63,135 bases of DNA from Microbacteriaceae bacterium (GCA_025465095.1 JAODME010000008.1:1-63135); one strand, 5' to 3'. Positions 47,199-56,266 are shown, counted from the stretch's first letter. The notes: generated from the letters alone by a model not told the origin. Program-made: numbers and translations.

Positions 47199-48320
47199 TC
47201 AGCCAATGGCGGCGGCCCACTTCTCGGCGAGAAGTGCCGCGCCTGCCTCGCTCTGCTCCGTCGTCGGGGTGACCAGATCGTCGGGCAGCGCGCCGACGGA
47301 GTCGAGCGCGTCCTGGTCGACCGTTCCCGCATCCACCATCGCCTCGAGCGTCACCGGGTAAGCACCGGCCGCGAGGTACAGGTTTTGCGCGTCGGGGCTG
47401 AAGATGAACTCCTGCCACAGGCGAGCCGCGGCAGGGTGCGGAGCGTCGACGTTGATCGCCTGGTTGTAGTAGCTCGTGTAGGCGACGCCGGGAAGCGTCG
47501 TCACCTTCCACCCGTCCACGGTGGAAGCGACCGCCAGGTTGTTGTAACTCCAGTCGAAGACGACGGGGGTCTCGCCAGACGCGATCGTCGCCTCCGTCGG
47601 GTCGAGCGGAAGGAAATTGCCCACCGCATTCAGTTGCTGGAAGAAGTCGATGCCGGGCTGGAAGTCATCGAGCGATCCCGTCTCCTGAGCGGCGACGAGT
47701 CCGATCGCGGCGAACGCGGCACCGGCCTGGGTCGGGTCGCCGTTCAGTGCGACCTTGCCCTTGTACTCCTCCCCGAGCAGATCGTCGAGGCTTTCCGGCT
47801 CGTCGACGACGTTCGAGTTGTAGCCGATCGACATGCTGCCCGTGTAGTCGTTGACCCACAGGCCCGTCTCTTCCTTGTTCTCCTCGGGGATCTCGTCCCA
47901 GTTCGCGACCTTGTACGGCGCGAAGTAGTCGAGGCTTTCGAGGGCGACGGCGGTGCCGAGGTCGAACACATCGGGTGCGGTGTCCTGGCCCTTGAGGTTC
48001 TCGGCCGCGGTGATCTCCTCGGCGCTCGACACATCGGGATCGGCCGAGTTGACCGTGATTCCGTACTTGTCCTGGAACGCCTGGATGATCTGGCCGTAGT
48101 TGGCCCAGTTCTCCGGCAGCGCGATGACGTTGAGCTGCCCCTCGGCCTGGGCTGCTTCGACGAGCGCGTCGAGACCGCCGAAGTCATCGGCGCTCGTGGC
48201 GGTTGCGGGGTCGATTGCACCCTCTACTTCGGGTGCGGGATCCCCTCCCGCACAGCCGGTGAGGGCGACGAGGAGCGCCGCGGCGGCGGCAAGTCCGGTG
48301 AGGTGGTGACTGGTGAACAC
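47199..48320 (-). CDS. ABC transporter solute-binding lipoprotein
   Basis: The 373-residue product has a signal peptide with lipobox LTGC and an acidic linker, followed by a family-1 binding-protein fold (ALPENWANYGQIIQAFQDKYGITV, PDVFDLGTAVALE). The GTG at 48320 has GGAGG five bases upstream. It is the first gene of the operon binding protein-permease-permease-ATPase. The fold and partners suggest iron(III), polyamine or phosphonate-type cargo; the sequence alone does not settle which. Confidence 0.88.
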   Translation of the reverse strand: MFTSHHLTGLAAAAALLVALTGCAGGDPAPEVEGAIDPATATSADDFGGLDALVEAAQAEGQLNVIALPENWANYGQIIQAFQDKYGITVNSADPDVSSAEEITAAENLKGQDTAPDVFDLGTAVALESLDYFAPYKVANWDEIPEENKEETGLWVNDYTGSMSIGYNSNVVDEPESLDDLLGEEYKGKVALNGDPTQAGAAFAAIGLVAAQETGSLDDFQPGIDFFQQLNAVGNFLPLDPTEATIASGETPVVFDWSYNNLAVASTVDGWKVTTLPGVAYTSYYNQAINVDAPHPAAARLWQEFIFSPDAQNLYLAAGAYPVTLEAMVDAGTVDQDALDSVGALPDDLVTPTTEQSEAGAALLAEKWAAAIG

Positions 48321-48549
48321 GAGTACCTCCGACTGGTCAAGCCGGCCGTCCGCGCTGTGGAGCGGGCTGGGATACCGGTTGACCTTCCTTCGGAGCATAG
48401 CGATGGCGATGCCGTTCGCGGCACCCCCGGAGTGAACGGAGCGCAAATCTTTACCCGGGGGGGCACACCTGTGCCGTTCCGGCACTGACCCGGCGCTGAG
48501 GGTGTCGTCGCAGCCGTTCCGGGTTGTGTGTGTGGGGGCGTCGTTGCGG
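48321..48549. other. intergenic region upstream of the ABC importer operon
   Basis: A 229-base gap between the end of htpX and the start of the binding-protein gene on the same strand. It contains a run of G residues near 48457-48463 and a 15-base perfect palindrome GTGCCG, TTC, CGGCAC (48471-48485). The latter could be a binding site or the htpX terminator stem. TATGCT near 48400 on the minus strand is a possible -10. Confidence 0.4.
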
Positions 48550-49431
48550 CTAGAACCCGCGACCGCTCTCGCGCAGTCGCGCGGCGCGTTCCGCGATCGG
48601 CGGATGCGTGCTGAACAGGCGATCGATGACGCCGGGCTTCGTAGGGTCCGAGATCCACATGTGCGCCATCGTCGAGTTCTGACGTCGCATCGGGCGACCG
48701 TAGGCGCCGAGCTTCTCCAGAGCGCTCGCGAGGGCATCCGGATGGCGCGTGGTGAGGGCACCCGTCGCGTCCGCGAGGTATTCCCGCTGGCGGGACACCG
48801 CCGCCTGCACCACGCCGGCGACGAGTGGGGCGATGATGATCGCGGCGAGTCCGAGCACGAGCACGATGGGGTTTGAGTTGTTGCGGTTGCCCCTCGAGAA
48901 GAAGGTCATCCGCAGCAGAATGTCGGCGATGAAGCCCACCGCGACGACGAGGCCGAAGACGATGGTGGTGACTCGGATGTCGTAGTTCTTGACGTGTCCC
49001 AACTCGTGGGCCATGACGCCTTCCAGCTCGGAGTCGTCCATGATGTCGAGCAACCCGGTTGTCGCGGCGACGACCGCGTGCTCCGGGTCACGGCCGGCGG
49101 CGAAGGCGTTCGGCGCGGCGTCGTCGATGAGATAGACCTTCGGCATCGGCATGCCCGTCGTTATCGACAGGTTCTCGACGATGCGGTACAGCCGCGGGTT
49201 GTCGCGCTTCTCGATCTGCTGGGCGCCGCTCATCGCCACAGCCTGGCTGCTCGCGGCGAAGTACTGGATGAACGTGTAGATCGCGGCGCCGATGATGGTG
49301 CCGTAGAAGATCGTCCACGAGCCGCCGCCCCACACGTAGTTGGCGACGAGCCCGAGCGCGGCGATGAGCACGAGGAACAGCGCGATGATGAGTACGGTGT
49401 TGCGCTTATTGGCGGCTATCGCGCGATACAT
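48550..49431 (-). CDS. htpX: M48 family membrane metalloprotease HtpX
   Basis: The 293-residue zinc protease of membrane protein quality control has two N-terminal spans, the zinc motif HELGH at residues 142-146 and a third ligand Glu in REYLADATGA. Two further hydrophobic segments surround residues 155-215. The cytoplasmic C-terminus is normal. It is 9 bases after lemA, a frequent pairing. Confidence 0.95.
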   Translation of the reverse strand: MYRAIAANKRNTVLIIALFLVLIAALGLVANYVWGGGSWTIFYGTIIGAAIYTFIQYFAASSQAVAMSGAQQIEKRDNPRLYRIVENLSITTGMPMPKVYLIDDAAPNAFAAGRDPEHAVVAATTGLLDIMDDSELEGVMAHELGHVKNYDIRVTTIVFGLVVAVGFIADILLRMTFFSRGNRNNSNPIVLVLGLAAIIIAPLVAGVVQAAVSRQREYLADATGALTTRHPDALASALEKLGAYGRPMRRQNSTMAHMWISDPTKPGVIDRLFSTHPPIAERAARLRESGRGF

Positions 49432-49440
49432 CTACGGGAG

Positions 49441-50007
49441 TTAGAACTGCACGCGGGGCGGTTCGGCGATCGCCGCGGCATCCGCCACCTCGAAGAAGTC
49501 CCGCTCGGTGAAGCCGAGACCACGCACGAACAGGGTGTTCGGGAACTGCTTGATCTTGGTGTTCAATTCGCGGACACCCCCGTTGTAGAAGCGGCGCGAC
49601 GCCTGGATCTTGTCCTCGGTGTCGACGAGCTCTCCCTGCAGTTGTAGGAAGTTCTGGCTCGCCTGAAGCTGCGGATACGCCTCCGCCACGGCGAAGATGC
49701 TCTTGAGGGCGGACTGCATGTGGTTCTCGGCGACGGACGCGTCCGCCGGTCCCTGCGCCTGCAGAGTCTCGGCGCGGGCCCTCGTGACCGACTCGAAGAC
49801 GCTCTTCTCGTGGGCGGCATATCCCTTCACCGCCTCGATGAGGTTGGGCAGCAGGTCGGCCCGCCTCTTCAGCTGGACGGTGATGTCGCTCCAGGCCTCA
49901 TCGACGCGGACGTTGAGGGTGACGAGGCTGTTGTAGGTCGCCCACAGGTAGATGCCGACGATGACGGCCAGCAGCACGAGCACGCCGACGACGATGAGGA
50001 TTTCCAT
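49441..50007 (-). CDS. lemA: LemA family protein
   Basis: The 188-residue protein has one N-terminal transmembrane segment (about residues 2-22) and a helical domain with the family blocks YNSLVTLNVRVDEAWSDI, LKRRADLLPNLIE and RRFYNGGVRELNTKI ending in QFPNTLF. LemA proteins often accompany HtpX or other membrane proteases. ATG 50007 follows TATGCT by seven bases; alternatives at 50019 and 50025 would lie on the promoter. Cytoplasmic or external placement is unsettled for the family. Confidence 0.94.
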   Translation of the reverse strand: MEILIVVGVLVLLAVIVGIYLWATYNSLVTLNVRVDEAWSDITVQLKRRADLLPNLIEAVKGYAAHEKSVFESVTRARAETLQAQGPADASVAENHMQSALKSIFAVAEAYPQLQASQNFLQLQGELVDTEDKIQASRRFYNGGVRELNTKIKQFPNTLFVRGLGFTERDFFEVADAAAIAEPPRVQF

Positions 50008-50014
50008 AGCGCAC

Positions 50015-50020
50015 AGCATA
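50015..50020 (-). promoter_or_regulatory. leaderless-type -10 of lemA-htpX
   Basis: TATGCT, GTGCGCT, ATG on the minus strand, a seven-base spacing. Confidence 0.5.
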
Positions 50021-50168
50021 ACCAAGGCAATCCGAGTGTTCTGGCGCTCGTTCGGTACTCGAAGGAAACTGGGGGGCTGGACTCTCCGGATGCCGGCGGC
50101 GCATCATTGAGGGAAACAATACGGTAACCATTCCGCGACACTGGCCCACCAGATTTGACTCTGAAGCA

Positions 50169-52373
50169 TTGGGCACGCTAAATGGGAACACGGTGCAGCA
50201 GACTTCCATCATCGATCCCCGACGCCCGCTTCGCGCCTCGGGATCGAACCTCGTCGGCTCGGCATCGACCATGATCGCCGCAATAGCTGTTGCGATGATG
50301 GCGCTCTCGGCATTGGCCGGGCCGATGGCCGATCCCGCCGCCGCAGCAGTAGAAACGGCCGCGGCCGAACCTGCTCCTCCCACCAGCCATTCGGCCGCGC
50401 CCGACGCTGAACTGGCCGCCCCCGCGACGACGATCAGCACCGACCCGGCCGGGTTCTCTGGCACGGGATCGGCGAGGGTGACGGGCGCGAAGCAGGCCGA
50501 CAACGGTGTGATCGTGACCCTCGAGTCGACGGGCGAGCGGCTGTGCACCGTTCCCGCGGACGCGCTCGAGGCGTGGGACTGCGGCTCGGTCGCCCTGCCG
50601 AACGGTTCGGGAATCACGCTGCAGGCCGTGGAGACGCTCGCCGATGGGGTTGGCGAGCGTCCGACATCCGGCTCGACGACCATCGACGTGCTGCGTCCCC
50701 CGACGATGGGCAGCCGCGAATTGACGACCGGCCCCGTATCGGGCAGCGGCCGCGCCGGCTCCTTTGTGAGCGTGTACGTCAACGGCGCCGTCAGCTCCAG
50801 TTGCGCGCGCGTGCCCGTGTCGCCGGGTGGGTCCTGGTCGTGCAACACGTTGCAGCCGAGCGGAACGTACGACGTACGCGCCCGGCAGTCGGATCCATCG
50901 ATCGGCGGTGGGGCACTGTCCGCGGAATCGAACCGGCAGGTCATCGCGATCGATCGCGACGCCCCGGCGAGCGCCGTGATCACCGCCCCGCGGGACGGTG
51001 GCCGCGTCTCCCAGCAACCGTCCGTCGTTTTCGGCACGGGAGAGAACGGCGCGTGGGTCGATGTCTACGTCGATAACGTTCCTGCTTGCGCCGCGGTCGT
51101 CAGCGGTGGAGCTTGGGGCTGCTCCATCGGCGAGCTCGCTCGCGGGCACCACGCCCTGCACACGGTGCAACGCGATGCTGCCGGCAACTTCGGGTCACCG
51201 AGCAGACCGATCCGGGTCTTCTTCGGCGCGAGTTCGGCCGCGACCCCCGTACCGACGCCGGCCCCCTCCGCTCCCCTCGGCACGCCGACCCCGGTTCCCG
51301 AGCCGGGTCCGGGCTCGTCGGCGCCCGTGCCGCCCGACAGCCAGCCGGACTATCCCGAACCCGACGGCTCCGGCCCGACCCTCGCCGAGGCGCTGACGAA
51401 TTGGGGAACCCCGACGGGGTTCGGCAGCGGGCTGGACTGGCTCCGATTCGGACAGACGGATACCCGTGCCCAGTGGTACACGGCGCCGCTGCTCGGAATC
51501 CTGTTTCTCGTCCTTGTGGCTCTGCCGCTGCGGATGCTCGCCTCCGCCCTGCGCGGACGCATCACCATCCCCCGCGGCCGGCTCACCGGACGCAACCAGG
51601 GCTTGCGCCCCTCGCGCCTCAGCACTGTCTCAGACGCGGAGGTGCCGAAGCCCGTGAACGCGTGGCTCGCCGGGGCTGTGCCCCTCGCCGCAGCTGCGGC
51701 GCTCATCGTGCTCACCGGAGGGCTCAGCGGTGAGGTGCGCTACCTGCGCCTGTTCCTCGCCGTCGGGCTGGGCCTGACGATCCTCAACATCGTGGGAGCG
51801 TCCGTCGCGACTCGGCTCGGCTCACGCTGGAACAGAGTAGCCAGTCGGTTGCGGTTCCTGCCGCTCATGCTCCTCGCCGCGGCTCTCGCAGCGTTCTTCT
51901 CACGCTGGTCGGGAATGGATCCGCCGCTCGTCGTCGGCGTCCTCGCCGGTGCCGTGTTCGCCGCCGCGACGCCCGTGCGGCAGCGCGCGCTGGTCAATCT
52001 CACCCAGGTCGGGGTGGTGGTGGCGCTCGGTCTCGTCGGCTGGCTCGCGTTCTCCCTGCTCGGCCCGGTCGAGGGATTCTGGTCCTCGGTCGCGAGCGAG
52101 ACCTTCGCGACGCTGTGCCTCGCGGGTATGGGGTCCGCGCTCGTGCTCGTGCTGCCGCTCGCGACTCTTCCGGGTCGGGTGATCCTCGAGTGGTCACCAC
52201 CGGTGTGGCTGGGGACCGTGCTCGTGGTGGCGACCGTCGTCGCCGCCGTCGTGTTCGGCGGTGCCATCACGAGCGCCGCCGTCCTGCCGTGGATTCTCAC
52301 GGCCGGCGCGTTCGCAACGTTGAGTGTCGCGACGTGGGCCTTCGTGCGCTACGTCGAGCCGCAGCTCGTCTAG
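50169..52373 (+). CDS. large Ig-like and multi-spanning membrane protein, unknown function
   Basis: The 734-residue protein has a hydrophobic signal segment (about residues 30-55) and an Ala/Pro-rich linker. About 280 extracellular residues follow with at least two Ig-like/big-domain repeats (VSGSGRAGSFVSVYVNG and VFGTGENGAWVDVYVDN are parallel blocks, each with two cysteines). Next comes a Pro-rich stretch (about residues 355-400) and then about eight transmembrane segments. The start TTG at 50169 is uncertain; GTG at 50193 is possible. Exported adhesin-like modules on a polytopic base suggest a surface sensor or anchor. No name recognised. Confidence 0.7.
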   Translation: MGTLNGNTVQQTSIIDPRRPLRASGSNLVGSASTMIAAIAVAMMALSALAGPMADPAAAAVETAAAEPAPPTSHSAAPDAELAAPATTISTDPAGFSGTGSARVTGAKQADNGVIVTLESTGERLCTVPADALEAWDCGSVALPNGSGITLQAVETLADGVGERPTSGSTTIDVLRPPTMGSRELTTGPVSGSGRAGSFVSVYVNGAVSSSCARVPVSPGGSWSCNTLQPSGTYDVRARQSDPSIGGGALSAESNRQVIAIDRDAPASAVITAPRDGGRVSQQPSVVFGTGENGAWVDVYVDNVPACAAVVSGGAWGCSIGELARGHHALHTVQRDAAGNFGSPSRPIRVFFGASSAATPVPTPAPSAPLGTPTPVPEPGPGSSAPVPPDSQPDYPEPDGSGPTLAEALTNWGTPTGFGSGLDWLRFGQTDTRAQWYTAPLLGILFLVLVALPLRMLASALRGRITIPRGRLTGRNQGLRPSRLSTVSDAEVPKPVNAWLAGAVPLAAAAALIVLTGGLSGEVRYLRLFLAVGLGLTILNIVGASVATRLGSRWNRVASRLRFLPLMLLAAALAAFFSRWSGMDPPLVVGVLAGAVFAAATPVRQRALVNLTQVGVVVALGLVGWLAFSLLGPVEGFWSSVASETFATLCLAGMGSALVLVLPLATLPGRVILEWSPPVWLGTVLVVATVVAAVVFGGAITSAAVLPWILTAGAFATLSVATWAFVRYVEPQLV

Positions 52374-52399
52374 CGAGCTCGTCACCGTCCCGAGCGGTG

Positions 52400-52473
52400 T
52401 GCCCTCGGTGGGACTCGAACCCACACTTGGACGATTTTAAGTCGCCTGCCTCTGCCGATTGGGCTACGAGGGC
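52400..52473 (-). tRNA. tRNA with anticodon UAA (tRNA-Leu by anticodon)
   Basis: The 74-base minus-strand gene folds as a complete cloverleaf. The acceptor stem is GCCCTCG/CGAGGGC with discriminator A, and the D arm has a 3-bp stem. The anticodon stem GGCGA/TCGTC holds the loop CTTAAAA (anticodon TAA), and the T arm is GTGGG-TTCGAGT-CCCAC. The variable loop is only CAAGT, so it is class I in shape, unlike the long-armed leucine tRNAs. The 3' CCA is not encoded. It lies 20 bases downstream of the ndh stop. Confidence 0.9.
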
Positions 52474-52493
52474 AACGCTCTAACGCCGCCGGG

Positions 52494-53816
52494 TTAGGCC
52501 TTGGGGCGGGACGCGAATGTTGCGAACGCCTCTCGCGGGGTCTCCCGTGCCTCGAGCGAGACGATGTCGCGACGTAAGAAGAAGTTGAGCACCCAGTTGG
52601 TGAAGACGCGGATTTTGCGCTCCCACATGGGGATAGCAAGACCGTGGTATCCGCGGTGCATGAACCAGGCCGGAACGCCCTTGATCGCGATCTTGCCGGA
52701 CTGGAACACGCCGTCGCCGAGTCCGATGCTCGCGACAGCGCCGAGGTTGTTGTGACGGTATTCCGCCGGAGCATCCCCGCGCAGCACCCCGACGATGTTC
52801 TTCGCAAGCAGCTTGCCCTCGCGCACCGCGTGCTGCGCGTTGGGCACGCAGAATCCGCCGACACCGTTTCCGGTGAGGTCGGGCACGGCCGCGACGTCGC
52901 CTGCGCCCCAGGCATCCGGAACCACCACGCCGTCATCGTTACGGACCCGCAGGTCGGCGCCGACCTGCAGCCGGCCGCGCTCCTCGAGCGGAAGGTCGGT
53001 GCCTCGCAGCACGGGGTTCGCCATGACGCCGGCGGTCCAGACGATGAGGTCGGATTCGAAGCTCTCGCCGTTCGACATCTCGATCACGCCGCCGACAGCT
53101 GAGGACAACTGGGTCTCGAGGTGCACCTCCGCGCCGCGCTGGGCGAGGTTCTTCAGCACCCAGTGGCTGGTCTTCAGCGACACCTCGGGCATGATCCGCC
53201 CCATCGCCTCGATGAGGTGGAATCGCGTGTCTTCGAAGCTGAGGTTCGGGTAGTAGCGAAGCAAGGAGCTCGCGAGGCTGCGAAGCTCACCGAAGATCTC
53301 GATACCGGCGAAGCCGCCGCCGACGACGGTGAAGGTGAGGAGGCGGTCGCGGGCGGGCCCGGCCGGGAGGTTCGCGGCGCGAGCGAAGTTCGCGAGGACG
53401 CGGTCGCGGATCGCGGTGGCCTCCTCGATCGTCTTGAGTCCGATCGCCTCATCCGCGACGCCGGGGATGGGGAAGGTGCGCGAGACGGCGCCGGCCGTCA
53501 CGACGACGACGTCGTAGGCGATCTGCCAGGGGGCGCCGATCTCCGGGGTGATCGTTGCGGTCTTCGCCGCGTGGTCGATCGCGGTGACCTTCGCGGTGAT
53601 GACCTCGGTCTTGTACAGGTGACGACGGTGGGAGACGACCGCGTGCCGGGGCTCGATGGAGCCGGCCGCGACCTCGGGAAGGAACGGCTGGTACGTCATG
53701 TACGGCAGCGGGTCGACAAGCACGACCTCAGCCTCACCAGTGGTGAGCCATTTCTCGAGCCCGAGGGCAGTGTACAAACCGGCGTAGCCGCCGCCAACGA
53801 TCAGGATTTTCGGCAC
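52494..53816 (-). CDS. ndh: type II NADH dehydrogenase
   Basis: The 440-residue FAD-dependent NDH-2 transfers electrons from NADH to menaquinone without pumping protons. The FAD motif IVGGGYAGLYTALGLE at the N-terminus, the NADH motif VVGGGFAGIEIFGEL near residue 165 and the third motif VVPDAWGAGDVAA are intact. A C-terminal amphipathic tail holds it at the membrane. TAGATT is six bases before the GTG at 53816, giving a leaderless arrangement. Confidence 0.95.
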   Translation of the reverse strand: MPKILIVGGGYAGLYTALGLEKWLTTGEAEVVLVDPLPYMTYQPFLPEVAAGSIEPRHAVVSHRRHLYKTEVITAKVTAIDHAAKTATITPEIGAPWQIAYDVVVVTAGAVSRTFPIPGVADEAIGLKTIEEATAIRDRVLANFARAANLPAGPARDRLLTFTVVGGGFAGIEIFGELRSLASSLLRYYPNLSFEDTRFHLIEAMGRIMPEVSLKTSHWVLKNLAQRGAEVHLETQLSSAVGGVIEMSNGESFESDLIVWTAGVMANPVLRGTDLPLEERGRLQVGADLRVRNDDGVVVPDAWGAGDVAAVPDLTGNGVGGFCVPNAQHAVREGKLLAKNIVGVLRGDAPAEYRHNNLGAVASIGLGDGVFQSGKIAIKGVPAWFMHRGYHGLAIPMWERKIRVFTNWVLNFFLRRDIVSLEARETPREAFATFASRPKA

Positions 53817-53822
53817 GGAGAT

Positions 53823-53828
53823 AATCTA
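53823..53828 (-). promoter_or_regulatory. leaderless-type -10 of ndh
   Basis: TAGATT, ATCTCC, GTG on the minus strand. Confidence 0.6.
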
Positions 53829-53862
53829 CACGGCGGGGAATGCCCCTACCGACGCACGCGCA

Positions 53863-55098
53863 TCACGGACGCGGTCGCCGAACCTGCTTCACAGCGCCCC
53901 GCAGAACGATCCCGAGGAGGGTGCCGAAGACCCCGAACACGGCGAGTGGGATGCCGACGTCGCGCAGCAGGGCGACCGTCGGCAGGAGCGTCCCGAGCGG
54001 GTTCGCCGGCTCGGCGACCGGTGGGGGTTCGGGTGGCGCCTGGGGCGCCGGCACCGGGAGCTCGGAAACGGGAGGGGCACCTTCCGCACGCCGGTTCACC
54101 CGGATCCACTCGGCCAGGTCCCCCATCGGATTCGCCTCGACCGGGGCGACGGATGCGCTAACCGCCGCCCGCACGTCAATCAGCCCGTACCCGTACAGCG
54201 GGCTTGGGACCTGCCCGCCGACGGCCCGGGCGGTGCGGATCACGCGGTTGATGACGTTGTCCGCGTTCAGTTCCGGATGCGCTGACCGCACGAGGGCGAC
54301 GAGGCCCGACACGAGCGGCGCCGCGCCGCTGGTTCCCGACCACTGGTAGTACTCGTTTCCGGGCGCGGCACCCACGAGTTTCTCGCTCGGGGCGGCCACG
54401 GAGATCGTGATGCCCTGGGACGAGGCGTCTTCGCTCGCCATGCCGCGCTCATCGACGCCGGCGACGGTGAGCACGCCTGGCATTGTCGCGGGCGCGCCGA
54501 CGACGTCGGTTCCGCTGCCGCGGTTGCCGGCCGCCGCGACGACGACCACGTCGTTCTCCATCGCGTAGAGGAACGCGTCGTCCCAGCTCTGCGGCCACTC
54601 GAGCGTGTTCCGCGTCAGCGACATGTTGATCACGTCGGCTCCGTTGTCGACCGACCAGCGCACCGCCTCCGCCACCTGATCGTCGGAGGTCTTGGAGCCG
54701 ACCCCGAAGCCCACCGACACTGCGAGCAGCTTCGCCTCAGGGGCGACGCCGATCACCCCGTTACCGTTGCCGTGACCGTGCCCGGCGAGTAGCGAGGCGA
54801 CGAGGGTGCCGTGATCGGGGTTGTTGCCGACGGGAGTCTGCCCGTTCGGGCTGCCTTCGCCGGAGACATCCGTTCCCCCGATCACGGTGCCGGTGAGGTC
54901 CTGATGGCTGCCGTCGACTCCCGTGTCGATCACGGCGACGGTCACGCCGGCGCCGCGCGTCGTGTTCCACGCCTGCGTCACCCCGTACTCTGCGAGCCAG
55001 TATTGGAGGTCGCGCACCTGGTCTGCGGCGGCCGGGGGCGCGACGAGGAGAACGGATGCCGTGACCCCGAGTATCGCGAGGGTGACGGCGCGTCTCAC
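53863..55098 (-). CDS. S8 family subtilase, mycosin-like, membrane-anchored
   Basis: The 411-residue secreted serine protease has a signal peptide (residues 1-25) and the catalytic triad Asp58 (VIDTGVDG), His95 (NPDHGTLVAS) and Ser257 (SGTSGAAPLVSG), with oxyanion Asn192. A Pro-rich linker then leads to a C-terminal transmembrane segment (about residues 375-400) and a basic tail. This layout resembles the mycosins of type VII secretion, but no other ESX gene lies in the window. The GTG at 55098 overlaps the DUF501 stop (GTGA). It should cleave at the outer membrane face. Confidence 0.9.
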   Translation of the reverse strand: MRRAVTLAILGVTASVLLVAPPAAADQVRDLQYWLAEYGVTQAWNTTRGAGVTVAVIDTGVDGSHQDLTGTVIGGTDVSGEGSPNGQTPVGNNPDHGTLVASLLAGHGHGNGNGVIGVAPEAKLLAVSVGFGVGSKTSDDQVAEAVRWSVDNGADVINMSLTRNTLEWPQSWDDAFLYAMENDVVVVAAAGNRGSGTDVVGAPATMPGVLTVAGVDERGMASEDASSQGITISVAAPSEKLVGAAPGNEYYQWSGTSGAAPLVSGLVALVRSAHPELNADNVINRVIRTARAVGGQVPSPLYGYGLIDVRAAVSASVAPVEANPMGDLAEWIRVNRRAEGAPPVSELPVPAPQAPPEPPPVAEPANPLGTLLPTVALLRDVGIPLAVFGVFGTLLGIVLRGAVKQVRRPRP

Positions 55099-55634
55099 TC
55101 TGGTTTCCCTACTGATCCCCCGGTCGCAGGCTCCACCGCGCACTCGCAGACATCGGGTGACCAGGCGGCGCGTTCGAGCGCGAGGTCGCCGATCGGGTTG
55201 ACACCGGGGCCCGCTGCGAGGGCGTGACCGGCGAGCGCGTGCAGGCACTTCACCCGGGCCGGCATGCCGCCCGCGGAGATACCGGCGATCTCAGGGACGA
55301 CCTCGATGCTCTCCCGGTCGGCGAGGTAGGCGGCGTGCGCGTTTTCGTAGGCGGCTGCGATGTCGGGGTCGTCGTCGAGCAGTCTGGCGAGTTCCGGCAT
55401 GACCCAGTTCGCCTCGAGGGTCGAGAGTGCGGCCGTCGCGGCGGGGTGGCTGAGGTAATAGAGGGTGGGGAACGGCGTTCCGTCGTCGAGTCGCGGCTTA
55501 GTCGACACCACGGTCGGAGCGCCGCAGACGCAGCGGGTGGCGATGCCGACGACATTTCGGGCGGGGCGGCCAAGCTGGCGCGAGACGGTGGCGATGTCCG
55601 ATTCGCTCGGCACATCGAACGGGGGCGTGGTCAC
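55095..55634 (-). CDS. DUF501 family protein
   Basis: The 179-residue protein has the conserved blocks VVGIATRCVCGAPTVV, DGTPFPTLYYLSHP, GMPARVKCLHALAGHALA and GVNPIGD of the actinobacterial DUF501 family, including cysteines that could bind a metal. It lies between a DivIC-like gene and the subtilase, which is its usual place near eno. Function not known. Confidence 0.9.
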   Translation of the reverse strand: MTTPPFDVPSESDIATVSRQLGRPARNVVGIATRCVCGAPTVVSTKPRLDDGTPFPTLYYLSHPAATAALSTLEANWVMPELARLLDDDPDIAAAYENAHAAYLADRESIEVVPEIAGISAGGMPARVKCLHALAGHALAAGPGVNPIGDLALERAAWSPDVCECAVEPATGGSVGKPE

Positions 55635-55637
55635 GGG

Positions 55638-56186
55638 TCAGTCGCCCCCGGTGCCGTCGGTGGTGGTGCCGCTGCCCTCGACGCCCGAGCCGTTGAGCGG
55701 TGGCGCCACGATTTCGCCCGGTGCGGCATCCGTCAGTCCCGCGGTCAGCACCGACGACAGCAGCGAGCCGACCCAGTCGACGTTCGTGCTCTGGATGTCC
55801 TCGCTGATCGGTAGCCCGTCGGCCGTGGTCACCGTCTGGCCGTCATCGATCACGAGGAAACTGTATTCCCCCGGGTACACGTAGTCGAGTCGTTCCCGCG
55901 CGAGCGACTGGACATAGCTCGGGTCGTCCCAGCGGGCGCGCTCCCCCTCCAGCTCCTCGACGGCCTTCTGCCGTTCGATCACCTGGGCCTCGAGCGCCGC
56001 GATCTCCTGACGTTGTTCGACGAGGATCCGCAGGCTGGGTGCGAGAACGACGACGGTGAGCACGATGAGCGTGATCGCCGCGATCGTGAATCCAGACAGA
56101 CGGATGCTGCGGAGCCAATGCGCCGGCGCCGTGTCGAGGGTCGGCATCGCAACGGGCACTCGCTTCGTGCGTTGTCGACTCTTCAT
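55638..56186 (-). CDS. septum formation initiator family protein (DivIC/FtsB-like)
   Basis: The 182-residue bitopic protein has a transmembrane segment at about residues 33-53 and then a coiled coil EIAALEAQVIERQKAVEELE. The typical DPSYVQSLARERLDYVYPGE segment of divisome DivIC/FtsB proteins follows. The C-terminal 70 residues are a Gly/Thr/Ser-rich extension. It lies downstream of eno, as in many Gram-positives. TAGTCT is 6 bases before the ATG. Confidence 0.93.
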   Translation of the reverse strand: MKSRQRTKRVPVAMPTLDTAPAHWLRSIRLSGFTIAAITLIVLTVVVLAPSLRILVEQRQEIAALEAQVIERQKAVEELEGERARWDDPSYVQSLARERLDYVYPGEYSFLVIDDGQTVTTADGLPISEDIQSTNVDWVGSLLSSVLTAGLTDAAPGEIVAPPLNGSGVEGSGTTTDGTGGD

Positions 56187-56192
56187 GCGTCC

Positions 56193-56198
56193 AGACTA
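56193..56198 (-). promoter_or_regulatory. leaderless-type -10 of the DivIC/FtsB-like gene
   Basis: TAGTCT, GGACGC, ATG on the minus strand. Confidence 0.6.
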
Positions 56199-56266
56199 AG
56201 CGCGGATGCCCGTGCCGCGGGCGCGCCGCCTGCGGCGTTGCGCAGGAGCACCAGCGAGCCCGCCTG

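Noticed and set aside
47193-48488. 431-codon plus-strand ORF opposite the binding-protein gene
   Set aside because: The minus strand encodes a clear lipoprotein with signal and fold motifs; the plus frame is a shadow.
53863-55098. A type VII secretion (ESX) locus around the mycosin-like protease
   Set aside because: No WXG100, EccB/C/D/E or EccA-like gene lies nearby; the neighbours are DUF501, a divisome gene and eno.
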